From contig JAJJXM010000029.1 in the NCBI GenBank assembly GCA_024516155.1, forward strand, positions 372,001 to 436,000: a stretch of DNA of 64,000 nt, read 5' to 3'. The position numbers were made by a program, and so were the translations under genes. This DNA is from Pyronema omphalodes (taxonomy: Eukaryota; Ascomycota; Pezizomycetes; Pezizales; Pyronemataceae). Of the stretch, positions 1-14,585 are shown one piece after another (within the stretch, counting starts at the first letter, position 1; each line of letters starts with the position of its first letter). The notes beneath the pieces were generated by a model that ran no database searches, was not told the DNA's origin, and saw only the letters and a list, made by a program, of their open reading frames with translations.

Positions 1-1239
1 TGGTATGATGGTATGGTAGTATGGTAGTATGGTATGGTAGTATAAACCCAACCTATCCCATCTCTATCCATAATCCCTACGTGGTTCCCTTCAGTTCAAT
101 CTACTAATTCTTCTCTCTACCAATTCCAAAAGGTAATCCGTCACCATACCAACCCTTCAAACACTCCAATCCCCAAAAATCCCTTACACCAACGGTAGTA
201 AGTGGCACAAATAAATGCATACATATATCACTGTAATCCACCACGATATTCCCTTCCAGCATACATATATTAGGGCAAAATAATCATCCAACAGTAACTT
301 AAATTTCCCATTCCTTCGCACGTCCGTTTAACACGCTTAACCTAGTCCCAGCGTGCATGCAAGCGTGGATGCAAGGTGCAACGTGCGTTAGCTCACGAGT
401 GATGACTTATGACTAAATCTTGAAGGCAACGGACCCCTTTCATAAAGCTACATAGCAACCGCAACCGCAACTGCAACACACCTGGAATTGCTTTCTCTAC
501 ATACAAATACCCCCATCCTATCCTCTCTCTACCCCGTCTTATATAGATCCAGCAAAAAATCGCAGCGAGTCGCAAACAAAAAAAAAATGACAGATGAAGA
601 AGAACAAGTAAAAATAAGTAGATCCCTAGAAATGCCGATGATGAAAATATGGTAAAATGAAACCCCCTAGCAAAAAAAAAAAACGAAATGAAATGACGCC
701 GAGCCTACAACCCCCCTCCCCCCCCACACCACCATCACACACCCCTCCCGCTACTACACCGCCACAAATCTTTAATGAAAATCCCCAGTTCCAGCTTCCG
801 TAATAGCTGTCTAGCTGAGCCCCTCATGAAATTTAGTGACGTGGTGACGCGCACGCCGAAGCGATGCCGCGCACGATGAAAAATGAGAAACAAAAAAAAC
901 CGCGAAATGTAAAAGAAAAAGCGCAAACACAGATAAAAATACATAGATAGCGAACAGTAAAAAATCAAAATGCCACGTGAAAAGTTAAAAAATGTGAAAC
1001 CTTCTCTCCTGTGGACGAGGCACAACTAAGCTTGGCTTCGCTCAACTGAAATTCCTTCCGTTTCATTCCTCGCGCAATAGCGCAATGGCGCAATTAATTG
1101 CCCAGTCCAACCTCAAGTCGCTGAAGAATAGAATAGTGAAGAATAGTACAAGCCATACAAGCCAGTTGTAATCCCAATTCCCACGGACCTGCAAAGAAAT
1201 TCGTAGAACACCGTCGGTTATTACTATGCGATAGTTGTT
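1..1239. other. Gene-free left edge
   Basis: No coding region can be supported here. The first ~50 bases are a short TATGGTA/TATGGTAG tandem repeat. The rest is low-complexity intergenic DNA with A-runs near 580, 680 and 890 and a C-run near 710-725. The right part is probably the 3' flank of the minus-strand gene that ends at 1240. Confidence 0.5.
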
Positions 1240-2100
1240 TTACCGATAGTTTGGTGGTGCTCCGTTATACGGCGCATTAGGGTTTCCTCCTACACTTCCA
1301 CTGCTAGGACCGTCATTTCCATTGATTGGGATATCTACGAAATGTCCCTTGCTGTGCTGCTGCATCGGCGTTTGTCCAGCAGGTATATAAGCCCCCGGTG
1401 GCGGCACGGGGTATCCAGCAGGAGGAACGTATCCCGCAGGTGGGCCATAGTATGCGGGAGGCTGTGGAGAATTTGGGTTGTAGACGGGTGGTGGTATGTG
1501 CTGCATATCGTAGGATTGTTGGCCGTAGAAACTGAAGTTATTTTCCGGGGCATTCGGATTGCGCGCGGAGGGACGGACGAGCCACTGGAGAGAAATGATG
1601 TTAGCATTTGAAGTTCATGAAACATGAAACATAATCTCCAAGTCTTGGAGTTGAAATCATAATGTGTAACAGAATTCGGGTTCCTGAGTCGCAATACATG
1701 CTACTTTCCGAGGTTGCAGGCAAATTGAGTTTCATCTAGCTCTTGTCCTTATTTCCCCCGAACTCTGCTTCATTGCACTGTAACACCACTGGGCGTACAC
1801 TGTACAACTCCACCACCAAATAACACCACAAAGTACCATCCCCCACCAAACCAATACCAATCGTAAAATATCAGGCAATAGAAGACTTCTTATACATACC
1901 CTATGATAAGCCAATACCGGCAGTCCCTTTTCCAGTCTCCTTTTCGCATGAAACCAGCTCCCAAAAATGATCAGGAACCCAAGTAACAATATCGAAAATA
2001 GAATTCCGTATTTTATCGCTGAAGCTTCTGAAGAATAGTACCAGATTCCATCGCCATTGTCGGTAGTGTCGTCGAAACGTTTCTGTAGTAGTGACGGCAT
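1240..2100 (-). CDS. RCR-like single-pass membrane protein with proline-rich PPxY tail
   Basis: I model two exons on the minus strand: 2100-1900 (67 codons) and 1584-1240 (115 codons with stop), joined in phase 0 by a GTATGT donor and CAG acceptor, giving about 181 aa. The N-terminus is short and is followed by one hydrophobic segment (around residues 28-50, IKYGILFSILLLGFLIIFGSW). Then comes a basic stop-transfer stretch (HAKRRLEKG) and a conserved-looking AYHRWLV motif across the splice junction. The C-terminal half is rich in Pro, Tyr and Gly with PPPVYNP and PPAYYGPP, which are PPxY-type WW ligands. This layout is that of fungal RCR (Congo-red resistance) membrane proteins, whose yeast members recruit Rsp5 through PPxY motifs and act in endosomal and plasma-membrane traffic. 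The family call rests on layout only. The 315-bp intron is long for this locus and could hide a small exon. Confidence 0.62.
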
Positions 2101-3843
2101 TGCTTGGTGGTAACAGGAGGACCGATTTGTGTAGAGAGAGTTGGTATCGAGTCGAGGTTATTGTAAGGTTTCTTGGTGATTTTTGAATAGGAGGAAATTA
2201 CTGAGTTGAGCTTCGATCGAGGCTGAGTAGAATATCTCGTTATGAGAATTTGAATCCGTATGTTCGTGCTTCGTGAATTACGACCGTGCGCAATTATCTC
2301 GGATGAACCTGCAGCTGTGATGATCGAGATGTGAAAATAAATTCGTCCCGAGTGTCGAAATATCGAAGTTTCTAAGTTTCCAGAGTTGAAAGAGAAGGAG
2401 AGAAACAGGAAAGAGAGAGGAGAGAGAAGCTGATTTGAAACAGTTGGATCCAAGTGGAAGGATATTCTCCTGCTCCATCTAAGGAACAGGGATGTCTTCG
2501 GCGATCGCTTCACCAACCCTGGGGTAAATTAGTAGACAGCGGCGGCGCACTGTGAAGCGGGTGCGCTATGACGAATAGCGATAATTAGCAACGTTAGTTC
2601 ATGTCGATATTTTGGGGTGCACGTCAGCGCTCGAGGGATTTCGAAGCGTATGTAGTCGAAGCCAAGTTGGAGCGTAGTCAAAGCCTAGTCCAAGCGAAGT
2701 TGAAGCCTAGTAAAAGTCGAATGGAAGTCAAGTCGGAGTCCAATCGATGCCGATTCAATGCCGAGTCAAGGTAAGGCGGAAGTTATGACGAAAAAAAGCC
2801 GAGAGAAAGTCGATATGAAGTCGAGGCGGAAGTTACGGCAAAGCGGTATATCTCAAGCTTCAAACATTAAAGGTAGGAGGTTTGTTTTTGAGAAAACAAA
2901 ATAGCGCATTTTAAAATCCCCAGTTTGACATTTTTCTGTACTGTCCATAGGACTACTATCCATAAGAATACTCCCCCCAAGACTACTACCCCAAACGTCC
3001 AACCATCTATCCATACCCATACCCATAAAGAAAAATCTATCTACATATTCATCCACCCGTCTGCATCTACCCATATCCGTCTGTGACATAAATCCCCCAA
3101 AGTTCGAACCATACCAGGGGCTCCTAATTGTACATATGTACATATGCAAACATTTTCATCCTGAAACTTACCATGTCACAAAACTGTGTCACAAGAAAGG
3201 ATATCTACATCCATGTGTATGGATATGAAACATATAGCAACCCAGAAAAGAAAAAAGAAATAATGATTACCATATACTGTGTACCAAAGGGAGAGAACCC
3301 CAGAGTACGCTGCGCGCTTCAAGTATGATAGGGTTCGTTATCACAGCTCATTGCACCTTGTCTCACTCGATAGTACACAGTGAGTGAGTGGATGCAAATT
3401 AATTTTCTAAGTGTCAACCCAGCAATCCGAGTCATAATACCAAGGGCATAACCCTTCTCTTAACGACTATAGTGCATTGGTGCAACTATAAGCGGTAAGC
3501 TGTAAATGCAGAAGTTTTAATTGTCATCATTCGCTTAATCATAGTTTATCACGCCTAATCACAGTCGACACAAATCACGAACTACGAACTACGAGCTACG
3601 AATCACAAACCACACGAACCACGAATTCCGGAGCCAAAAAAGTATTTTCAAATAATCAATGTTCCATAATGAATTTCTTAACCTACCTTAAGCCAGCTTG
3701 GTATCAACTGTTTCCTGAGCATCTCGGGGTATCTTATCATCTTTTCACTGCCGAATCTAGCAGCTTTACATTACGCCGTCTCTCTTGCGAGTCACCACCT
3801 CCCATCGACTACCAATCATCCACCACCACCGCCTACAAATCTA
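2101..3843. other. Intergenic region with degenerate short repeats
   Basis: I see no supportable gene. Positions about 2640-2850 carry a degenerate 9-13-bp repeat around AAGTCGAAGCC. A shorter (ACGAACT)n-like run of ACGAACTACGAACTACGAGC type sits at about 3574-3626. Positions 2101-2500 are probably the upstream region of the gene starting at 2100. Confidence 0.5.
2640..2850. repeat. Degenerate GTCGAAG-type tandem repeat
   Basis: Variants of GTCGAAGCC, GTCGAATGG and GTCGATATG recur every 9 to 13 bases, with GAAGTC and AGTCG as the constant core. No long open frame accompanies them, so this looks like a decayed minisatellite rather than coding repeats. Confidence 0.5.
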
Positions 3844-5657
3844 CTACGTCTTCTTACTCGCCCTCCTCCTTGTCGGCGTTCCCGGTGTCTCTCCCAACGC
3901 CATAGCCGGTGTCTTAGATCTACTCCTAGTATTCCTAGCCGGACTATCGGGAACCTGTTCCACCTCCTCCTTAACCTCGACCAATCTAGACGCTCTTCCC
4001 TCCTTCATACTCTCCTCCCTTTCTCTTCTTTCCATTTCTCTCTTCTCTCTAACCGTGACTCTTGGTGGCAAATCCAATACTCCACGTCTCTTCTCCTCCT
4101 CAGCAATAAGCTCATCCAGCATTCTCTTCTTTTTCTCTTGCTCCTGAGCTTTAGCTCTAAGCTTAGCTTTCAGCTCAGCATCTTGTTCTCTCTCGGCCTT
4201 TTCTTCGGCGGCGGCTTTTGCGGCGGCGGCTTTGTCGGAGGCACTGAGGTTTGCGGCGGCGAGTTTTTCGGCTTGCTTACGTTTTATGGCGGATTCTTTT
4301 TCGATGTCTTTTAGGAGGGTTTCGGTTACGGTCCAGAGCTCCTTGCCGAATTCGGGGGAGGTAATGCGGGGGTCGCGGTAACTGTATCTTTGTCAGCTGC
4401 TATTCTTTTTCTCGTAGTCTATTCTCATCTCCTCTTCTGCAACGACTAGAGGGTTAGGAAAGGAAAGGCAACCTACGAAATAACTTTACACTCCTTCAAC
4501 ATCACACCTCCCTTATTCTCTTCATACTCCTTACTCATAGCCGCAGCCAAAAAGGTCTGAGCCGCTGACTGTGGGGACTTAAGAACCAACCACCAGAAAG
4601 GCCACATAATAAGATAAACCAGAAGTCCCCAAAGGGAGCCCAACGACAACCATCTCCTAGCTCCCGGGGTACGAGCAAGTCCAGGATCAACATTGTAAAC
4701 CCTACAATTAACCTTCTCACCATCCTTTCTTTCATAACCCGCGAGTCTTCTCTGAAGCTCACAACCAAACGCCATAAGAGCAGTTTTCGAAGCTCCATAA
4801 CATTTCCACGGAGCCCTTGAAGGATAACCTCTTCTCAAGAATTGCAAATCCTCCATATCCAACTCCCCGATGATATGAGCCGCACAAGTAGCCAAGAGGA
4901 CTCTAACATCTCTATCCGCAGGCTGAGCCTTCAACAAAGGTTCCAGCAAAGACAGCAACAAGAAATGAGCAAAATAATTCACCCCAACATGTAATTCCAC
5001 ACCATCTTTCGTAGTCTCTCTCTTTCCGAAAGGAGGAGCCATAATACCAGCCGCGCATACCACCAGGTCTAAACGACGAGGCGGGGAGTTGTCGATAAAT
5101 TTCGTGGCGAATTTTCGAACCGAATGTAAAGAGGATAAATCACAGGTTTCGGCGTAGATGAATTGGTTTTGTGTTCGCTCTCGGAGATCGTCGATGAAAT
5201 CGCAGGTGAATAAATCGGTGTGGTCTTTGACGAGGAGGATTATTTGGCAGCCGCGGGTCGCGAGGTCTTCTACTATTGCACGGCCTATACCGCTGGTTCC
5301 ACCCTGGGGTCGACAAATATTAGCATCGTGAAGCTCTGTAGAGATACTGTGAGGTATAGGTAGAGGTGAAGAGGATAGCTATGTTCACAAGACTCGCTGG
5401 AGCTTGAAGGAGTACGACGAGAAACCTGAAGGGCTGCGCTGCTATAGAATAGGTAATTGAGTAAGATAAGAACAACTTACAGTAACCAGCGCGACCTTAG
5501 AATGCATAACCCTTTCATTCCTATTCTGAGAACCTCTAAAGTACAACTTCAAGACTGCCAGCAATAGTAACCAAGGCCCATACTTAATCGCAAGTGGCAG
5601 TACCGGTACTGCCGCGATACCATTGTAGTACGCCGTTGCCAGGACGTTCAATGGCAT
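3844..5657 (-). CDS. Membrane-anchored short-chain dehydrogenase/reductase with charged C-terminal tail
   Basis: Three minus-strand exons, 5657-5481, 5303-4477 and 4387-3844, sum to 1548 bases (515 aa). Junctions are ALVT|GGTSGIG (phase 0) and KVIS-YSYRDP (phase 2, S split). Residues about 15-40 are hydrophobic (an N-terminal membrane anchor), followed by the dinucleotide-binding TGGTSGIG glycine motif at the first junction, the CAAG motif (NNAG position) and the catalytic YGASK (Tyr-x3-Lys). This is an extended Rossmann-fold SDR of the retinol-dehydrogenase/WWOX-like group, acting on an unknown lipid or carbonyl substrate, probably at the ER or lipid droplet. After the conserved RDPRI segment the protein continues for about 160 residues. 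That part is an Ala/Lys/Glu-rich probable coiled coil, then a Pro/Arg/Thr-rich basic tail ending RRRASKKT. The SDR class is certain, the substrate is not. Confidence 0.85.
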
Positions 5658-6323
5658 TTTGTCGTTGTGCTATGCTGTGGAGAACAGCGGTCGTGTAGAA
5701 AGTGCAAGGTGTTGCGTTTGAGAGTTATGTATGTAGGATTCACTGCATGACTTACTAGCGCGTGCAGCCAAGACGCGTAGGTTGAAACATCGACTTGGGT
5801 ACGGTTCATCGGGTGTCGCACGAGCGCGGGACCGCAGGGTGGGGAAGGCGAAAAGATCTTGATTTTGTCAGGATGGTGAGAAGAAACTACCATTCAGCGG
5901 CTTTACGAGCGAACAATTGCTGTCACAGAAAAGGCCCATATCACAAGATTCAGCGAGCATAGAAATCACATCACCACACACACAAAATACGCACAAATGT
6001 AGCCTACTACCCTTCTATTTTGGAACCTAAGAAAACCGATACACGTGAAGAACTGTTTATCCTTTTTTCCATGGAGTAAGTATCGTAACCCATTTACAAT
6101 GCTACACCCCAAACCCAACCCAACCCGTTGTTGTTTTGTCCGATCCTTCTGGGGCATCGCCTCGTAACTTCCCAACCTAGCAGCCAAAAAATGAAGAGCC
6201 GACGTACAAATGTGGCACCGGCCGAAAAGTAGAAACAACTTTTGAAGAACACCCAAGAAAAATGAACCGCAAATGACACAAAATAGGAAACATGACATTA
6301 ATATAAAAGAAATCGTTGACCGT
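5658..6323. other. Intergenic, SDR 5' flank and SSB 3' flank
   Basis: No gene supported. It contains the upstream region of the dehydrogenase (start 5657) and the 3' untranslated region of the Hsp70 gene (stop at 6324). Confidence 0.5.
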
Positions 6324-8562
<2,239 letters not shown>

Positions 8563-9994
8563 TTTGTGGGTTGGGTATGGGTTTTTGGTGGTTTGTTTGA
8601 GGAGTGGTGGTGGTGCCTGGAGAGAAGGAGAAGGACGGAAAGAAAAAGGTCGAGGTGGGCTGTGGCTCGCTTTTTTGTGGGCCTCCAAAATTGGTGTGGT
8701 GAAAACTGTGTGGGAAAAAAGCCAAGCCTTAACCTAATGGAGGGGCAGCGTGTCAGCCCCACTTTTGGTTGGTGGGTTCTTCCTGGTGGACTGGCTTCAA
8801 GTAGCAGCGTCTACCTATTCCCAGTTTCGACGCGAAAACCCCGTTAACCCCACGCGGAAGCAGTCTTTTCGGCCCTGCCAAAGCACCAAAAGTTACCGGA
8901 GCTGAAATTCTTTGCTCGCTTTGCAAATTCGTCGAGTCTGGAGGGAAAATTGATGGGGAAAAAACACCTCATCTGTAACCTTACCGCAGACGCAGAAAAA
9001 AAAAATTCATTTTCTTCGGCTGCGGATCCCCATCGGGCATTCATCCAAGTGTCCATTGGCCATGGGCAGCGTGTGGTTGCCAAGCATAGCAGTTTTTGCC
9101 ATCATGGAGACTTTTGTGACCTGACCTGCTACATACCAATTTGTCTGGCCGCTGGCGATGCGGATGCGGGGCTTTTTCTGCTTGTCTTTTTGCCCGTGGG
9201 TTTGTTGTGTCGAAAACCTCAATTCCGACTGCCCCCCGTAGAAGGAAGCTAGGGAGAACCAAATCATGCTAGAGCACTCTATCTTTCTCCGGCATGCATG
9301 GGATGGCTCGGTCTGCGAATCTAAGCTATCGGGCACAAACTGCACGATTGAGTGAAGCCCGTGATAGGTCTCAGAGATGGAGTTTTTTGATGGCCGTTTG
9401 GATGAGCATGAGACGCCGGTGGATGATGGACAGAAGAAGTTTTGTATACATCACCCACTATTTCCATGGATGTGCAGGGCTGAAGACTGTAGGCTCGGAC
9501 ACGCGGAACAGATTTGCAAAAGAAAATGTCATATAACATACCGTCGGTGGCCATCCAGAAAGATTGAACGAAAATTTCATCCGATGTTAAATAGGAAAAA
9601 GGTGTTGTCAAGTGGGTCACGACTGATCATATGGCAAGCGGAACCGGTTTATCACACGGTAACAATTGCCATTTCATCAAGACCCTTCATGATAAACATG
9701 CCTTGAAAACCGGTAACGAGACCTGGGGAGCCCTGGAATAGGGAGGGGCATGGTACGCTACGGCTTGTCTGTGCGTCTCCCGCATTGATAGGGTCCAACA
9801 TTAAGATTTGCATCTTTCCTCATCTATCAACATCACTAAATGAATTACTATGCAATAATACAACAATTTCAACTCCTCCATCCAGTCTATGTAGATATCA
9901 TAAAATCGTATGGTCATAAATCAGAGACACATCAGCCATTACCTCCACGTTCTTACAAACATTACGCCAATAAACAATCACTCTTTAAACACCC
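8563..9994. other. Intergenic, SSB upstream region
   Basis: 1.4 kb between the Ssb start and the end of the She4-like gene, which both point left. No coding region supported. It holds the Ssb promoter and leader at its left end and the 3' flank of the She4 gene at its right end. Confidence 0.5.
8619..8651 (-). promoter_or_regulatory. CT-rich tract in the Ssb leader/promoter
   Basis: Read on the minus strand this is an almost pure pyrimidine stretch (CCTTTTTCTTTCCGTCCTTC and on to CTCTCC), ending about 57 bases before the Ssb ATG at 8562. CT blocks near the transcript start are typical of strongly expressed fungal genes. CTCTCCAG at its downstream edge could also be a leader-intron acceptor. 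Function is inferred. Confidence 0.45.
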
Positions 9995-12483
9995 TTAAAC
10001 AACCTCCATCATACTCTTCAATGCCTCAACACCTAAATGCAATGCCTCTGGCTGCCTGGTCTCCTTCAAAGCAACCCTCAACACCTCAATTCCTCCCTCC
10101 TGCTTGACCTGTGGCCCATACTGCCCCTGTCCACAAACCAAATTCCTTACCACAACAACACCCCGATGTCTAATCTCCTCATTATCCTCCGCCACCATAT
10201 CCAAACAAATCTTAATACCCCTCTTCCTCTTAACCACCGCCTCACAAGCCTTATCCCACTCCGTCAACATTGCCAACGCACCTCCAGCAGCTCTTCTCGT
10301 AGCAAAATCCTCTGCATCTGCCAATGCAAGAATAATATGCATCCTATTATCCGCAGCCGCAGAACCATCGGCAAACTTTGCTACTCCCTGAGGAGAGACC
10401 ATAAGGTTACAGATTAACTCCATCGTGGCACGTTGGATCATCGTATTGTCATGGAGTAACAAGTCCTCGATTCTGGTCCAGGAAATTCGGATGATTTGAT
10501 CTCTAATGGAGTCCTCGGTAGAAGCCAGGTTCGTCAATGCTAACAAACCCTCAAAGACAGCTAGCAGGTTATTCTCCACCTCATTGTTGTCTTCAAGTAA
10601 GCTGTGAAGCGGGCGGATAGCAGAGGAAATAGGAAGTTGGGAAGAGAAGACATGGTTAGGATTGACCGAGATGAGGATTCTGGCAGCGGCATGAGCAGCG
10701 GTAAGCTGAATGATTTTATCCTGAGTTTCAGAACCCGATATAGATGAGTTACATTGAAGAGCAAGCTTCACACCACCACCGGAGGCGATGATACCGCGGT
10801 GTTTCTGGTCTTTCGAGAGGGAGAGTAAGATATCGGCTATCTTTGCTGTAGTGTTTGGTGTGGTCTTTTTGCCGCAAGCTACCAGTGCAGGTACGATACC
10901 AGCATCAATTAAGATCTTGCATCGAGGGGTGACTTTCTCTTCTTTATCCTCCCTATCCGGCTCAATCTTTGCATTCGGTTTGGTCTCGGCGTAGTTTTTA
11001 AGCTTTGCAACATTCTTCTGTTCCTCGGACAAAACAGGGGGATAGGCAGTGAGGTTGGCAACTACTGTCAAAGCTCCAAACATCACCGTTGGCTTACCGG
11101 CACTGTTCTTCAGGGTCTCGACAAGGTTCGCAACAAACTTTTTATCTTTGGCAAGCTTCTCCTTCACGGTTCCTTTGAGGGAAGTGTAGGCCAATCCTTC
11201 AACTGCCGTATCCCGAGCTTCAGCATCGCCGGTGATCATCATCGCCTTGAATACTTGTCCGAGCTTGTCGATTGCCTGGGGATCCACTTCTTGGGTTTCT
11301 CCGGGGGTGTATTTGACTTTTGCCAATACCACAGCGGCGGTGGACTTTCCAGCATCTCCGCTCTTAACAAGAGCTTCGAGGTAGGTTGTACAGTGTTCGG
11401 CAATGGCAGCTCTGCAAGTTTTCTCAACACAAGCTGCAGAAAGCATTTCCAAAGCCGCATTCTCCACCTCCTCCGGCCTAGCTTGGAGTGTAGAAACTAA
11501 ATTCTCCACAAACCCTTCCGTCAAGAATAACTGACCCGCAATCTCAGGAATAAGGGGGAAGATAGCCGCCGCCACCGAGAAAACCAATCGTAGGTCTGAA
11601 TCCGTATCCGCTGCCAGTTTATACATCATGAAATTGCCAATCATATTCTGGCCCGTCTCCCCCGAAGTTTCCGCAAACTTCGCAATAGCCAATGTAGCAT
11701 GACTTCTCAAATCGATCGGCGAGTTGGAATCGAGTAAGGCAAGTAGGTGTTCGAGACCAGCTTGGTTAACAAAAGAATGTAGCTCCTCTGCCTTTGCTGA
11801 TAGTAGACGGGATACTGAACGGGCGATAGCTCGTGTGTTGTCTTCTGGTTTCAAGCGGGCGAGAAACCATTTAAAACACTCTCTGCAGGCTTTATTTTGC
11901 TTCTCTCCGATGTTTTTGAAAGCGGCTGATTCGAGTAATGTCGTGATAAGAGCATCAACTGCCTCCTCCCCCAACTTGATGTAAAGCTCCAACACACTAC
12001 TGGATCCATCCACAATCTTTCCCGCCAAATACTCCCGTGCTCCTTTTGAGATCTTAAGCATCTCCCCAACCAACTTTCCGGCAATTGATTTCGGTAGTTC
12101 ATTGACTCTTGATTCAAGCAGCTGTATGCATTGCACCGCCGTATCTGTCCTCAAGCTAACATTTGGATCCTTCAATAGACGATGAGCTTCATTTCCCGCG
12201 GCTTCATCTTTTTCGACAGCGAATTTCGTAGTAAGTTTCTCGATAGGAGGTGTATTCGCATCTTCTTGGAAGACTTGGAAGGTTGATAAAACCACCGGGT
12301 TCCGGGGAGCTAAGCTGAGTGCTTCACGAAGGGCGCGGACTGCATCCTGTTGTCAATAAGCAACCATCGTCAGAAACCTTAAAATTTGAGGGCATAGCAG
12401 AAACCTACGTCTTTCCTATCAGCTTGGAAATGCTCAAGAGCTTGTGTGGCCAAGGAGGCGGCTCGTAATTCTTCTGGAGTCAT
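9995..12483 (-). CDS. she4: UNC-45/She4/Cro1-type myosin chaperone (ARM-repeat protein)
   Basis: Two minus-strand exons, 12483-12409 (25 codons, MTPEELRAASLATQALEHFQ...) and 12346-9995, give 808 aa. The 62-bp intron has a GTAGGT donor and a CAG acceptor, phase 0. The protein is almost wholly alpha-helical with ARM/HEAT-like repeats (LASTEDSIRDQIIRISWTRI, MELICNLMVSPQGVAKFADG, AAGGALAMLTEWDKACEAVV). It ends LHLGVEALKSMMEVV, the layout of the UNC-45 central and UCS domains. A full TPR domain is missing, as in fungal She4/Cro1 compared with animal UNC-45. Known role: the UCS domain folds and stabilises myosin motor heads, supporting endocytosis, polarity and cytokinesis (Cro1 in Podospora). It is divergent from tfb4, the two starts being only 246 bp apart. 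Confidence 0.88.
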
Positions 12484-12729
12484 TGTTGAGGTTGTAACAG
12501 TTGAAGCTGAACTGAGAAACTGAGGCTCTGGTGGGGCTAATTGCCTGGTACGTGATACAACTACCAAAACACGCGCTATAGCTTTAAACTTCCTTAACAT
12601 CCCAGCGTCGCTGTACATACAGTGTACCTTACCTTCGTCGCACCTCACCTTTGTGTTAAACCTCCGACATCCGACATCACAACACGCCCAAGAGAGGCAA
12701 ACGAGCTTTACGATTGCTAGAATCCCACG
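12484..12729. promoter_or_regulatory. Shared divergent promoter region, she4 / tfb4
   Basis: Only 246 bases separate the two start codons on opposite strands, so both promoters must lie here or overlap the neighbouring gene. I see no clear TATA box. Confidence 0.5.
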
Positions 12730-14277
12730 ATGGATACCGCCGATGCCAGTCACCACTATGGGGCAACCACAAATGGTACGTCCGGCCTCCATTATCCTGC
12801 TTCACATTTCCTCCTTCTCTGCTTTCCAACGACCTCTACTAACCGTCTCTTCAGAAGAAAAGCCCTCTCTCCTAGTCGTAATCCTCGATACCAATCCCTT
12901 CGCCTGGTCGACCCTGAAAACCTCTCTCCCTCTACAAAAGGCCCTAGCCCACATCCTCCTCTTCCTCAACGCGCATCTAAGTTTCTCGCACGCCAACCGA
13001 GTAGCGGTGATAGCCTCACACACCAAAGAAGCATTATTCCTGTACCCACGGACTCACGAAACCCCCGAGCCCACAACCGACCCATCCAACAAATACCGAC
13101 TCTTCTCCCAAATCGAGTCCTGCGTACAAACCTCTTTACGAACGCTACTATCCACCACCACAGCCGCCGCACTTTCCGGTACCAACGAAACCATGATGGC
13201 CGGAGCATTATCCCTAGCGCTATCCTATATCCATCGTATATGCCATGTCGATAATTCCACCATCGGTATAGCCGCACAAAGACCCGGGGAAATTCCAAGA
13301 CAGGATCAGGCGGCTATGACGGCTAGGATTTTGGTGATTTCTGTTTCGGGAGATTTGGCAAATCAGTATGTTTCGGTTATGAACTCTATATTTGCCGCGC
13401 AGAGAATGAGGTGTCCCGTGGATATTTGTAAAATTGCTGGGGATACGGTGTTTTTGCAACAGGCTAGTGATGCTACGGGTGGTGTTTATATGCAGTTGGA
13501 ACATCCTGAGGCGTTGTTGCAGTATTTATTGGTTAGTATATCGGTGATCCGAAGAAGGAGAATAGTGAAAGGCTATGATGAGAGGATGCATGAGTGGATT
13601 GCTAACGAAGGTTATGAACGACAGACGGCATTCATCGCGGATCCAGCAACAAGAAGACATTTAGTACCCCCAAGCCAGGTGAATGTTGACTTCAGAGCTG
13701 CGTGCTTTTGTCATAAGAAAATTGTGGATATTGGGTTTGTTTGCTCAATATGTTTATCCAGTCAGTTCTCCCCCGTTCTTTATCCCCTTTGTTGTGCAAT
13801 CAAGTTTGCAATGCGTAAAGTCTATGGCAGGAGTGATAAGTTTTATTCGGAGCTGTTTGTGGCATACCATGCATCGAATACAAAGGATAGTCACGAAATG
13901 TCACGATTAAGATCACAAATAAGGAGGGCAGGGATCTACGTATTATTCAAAGACTTCTATTCCAGTCGCAAATCAAAATTGTTGCCTTCTTACCATCCGC
14001 TTCTCTTCTAGCTAAGTTTACAAGTTTGGCAAGGGGAGCGAAAAACACTGACTGACTGGCAATTTGTTTTTGCCATTATTCAACAGTTTTTTGTTCCCCA
14101 CCACCAGGAGCATTATGTACCACATGCAATACTAGACTCGACATAACGGCACTCGGAAACTACGGAGGCAAGCCTGCCTTTATTTCTGGTAAGAAGAAAA
14201 AGACCAAAAAAGCCAAAAAGGCCCTCAACGATTCTGCATCAAGCAGTATGCCAGGAACACCAGCTACAGCTGCGTGA
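12730..14277 (+). CDS. tfb4: TFIIH core subunit Tfb4 (p34)
   Basis: Four exons, 12730-12775, 12855-13531, 13625-13760 and 14087-14277, total 1050 bases, 349 aa (yeast Tfb4 is 338). The N-terminal part is a von Willebrand A-like fold starting SLLVVILDTNPFAW. Conserved blocks follow: DICKIAGDTVFLQQASDATGG, RRHLVPPSQVNVDFRAACFC, and a C-terminal zinc-binding region with CFCHKK, CSICLS-IFC and CTTCNTRLD. The last intron cuts the zinc region between CLS and IFC. The tail is Lys-rich (GKKKKTKKAKK). Known role: the core TFIIH subunit partnering Ssl1/p44 in nucleotide excision repair and RNA polymerase II initiation. Intron 2 (93 nt) is in frame and stop-free, so a retained form would encode 31 extra residues. 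Its GTTAGT donor and GCTAAC branch favour splicing. Confidence 0.92.
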
Positions 14278-14585
14278 TCCAAGCAATTCCTTTCGACGAA
14301 GAAGAAAACAAAAATCTTTCTCCTATTACCGGTTTTTATCGACGACAAGTACTGTAACAACGCAACTTATTAGGAGCGGTCTGCAAAGTTAGAATGGTTA
14401 GTCAGGAAGTTATTGGGAAGGAATATGTAAAGTGTAGAGACTTGGGATTCGCTCACATTTCCTCTTGCTTCCAGTGGAGTGGCGTATATTTTTTCGCTGT
14501 GTGTTTAGGTTGGAGTTGGACTGTTTTAAAAGCATAGCATTTACTGAGCGGGTTTATTTGTTTTGAAGGGCATAGACTTATGTTA
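14278..14585. other. Intergenic between convergent genes
   Basis: 308 bases between the tfb4 stop and the stop of the convergent threonine aspartase. It holds both 3' untranslated regions and shows no coding potential. Confidence 0.6.

Noticed and set aside
3090..3125. A GGTTCGAAC box on the minus strand, as in a tRNA T-arm
   Set aside because: No matching A-box or acceptor stem is found at the right distance, so no tRNA gene is called.
13761..14086. Continuation of the tfb4 frame into a long tail after CLS
   Set aside because: The conserved zinc region resumes at 14087 (IFC, CTTCNTRLD) only if 13761-14086 is removed as an intron; the continuing frame has no family match.
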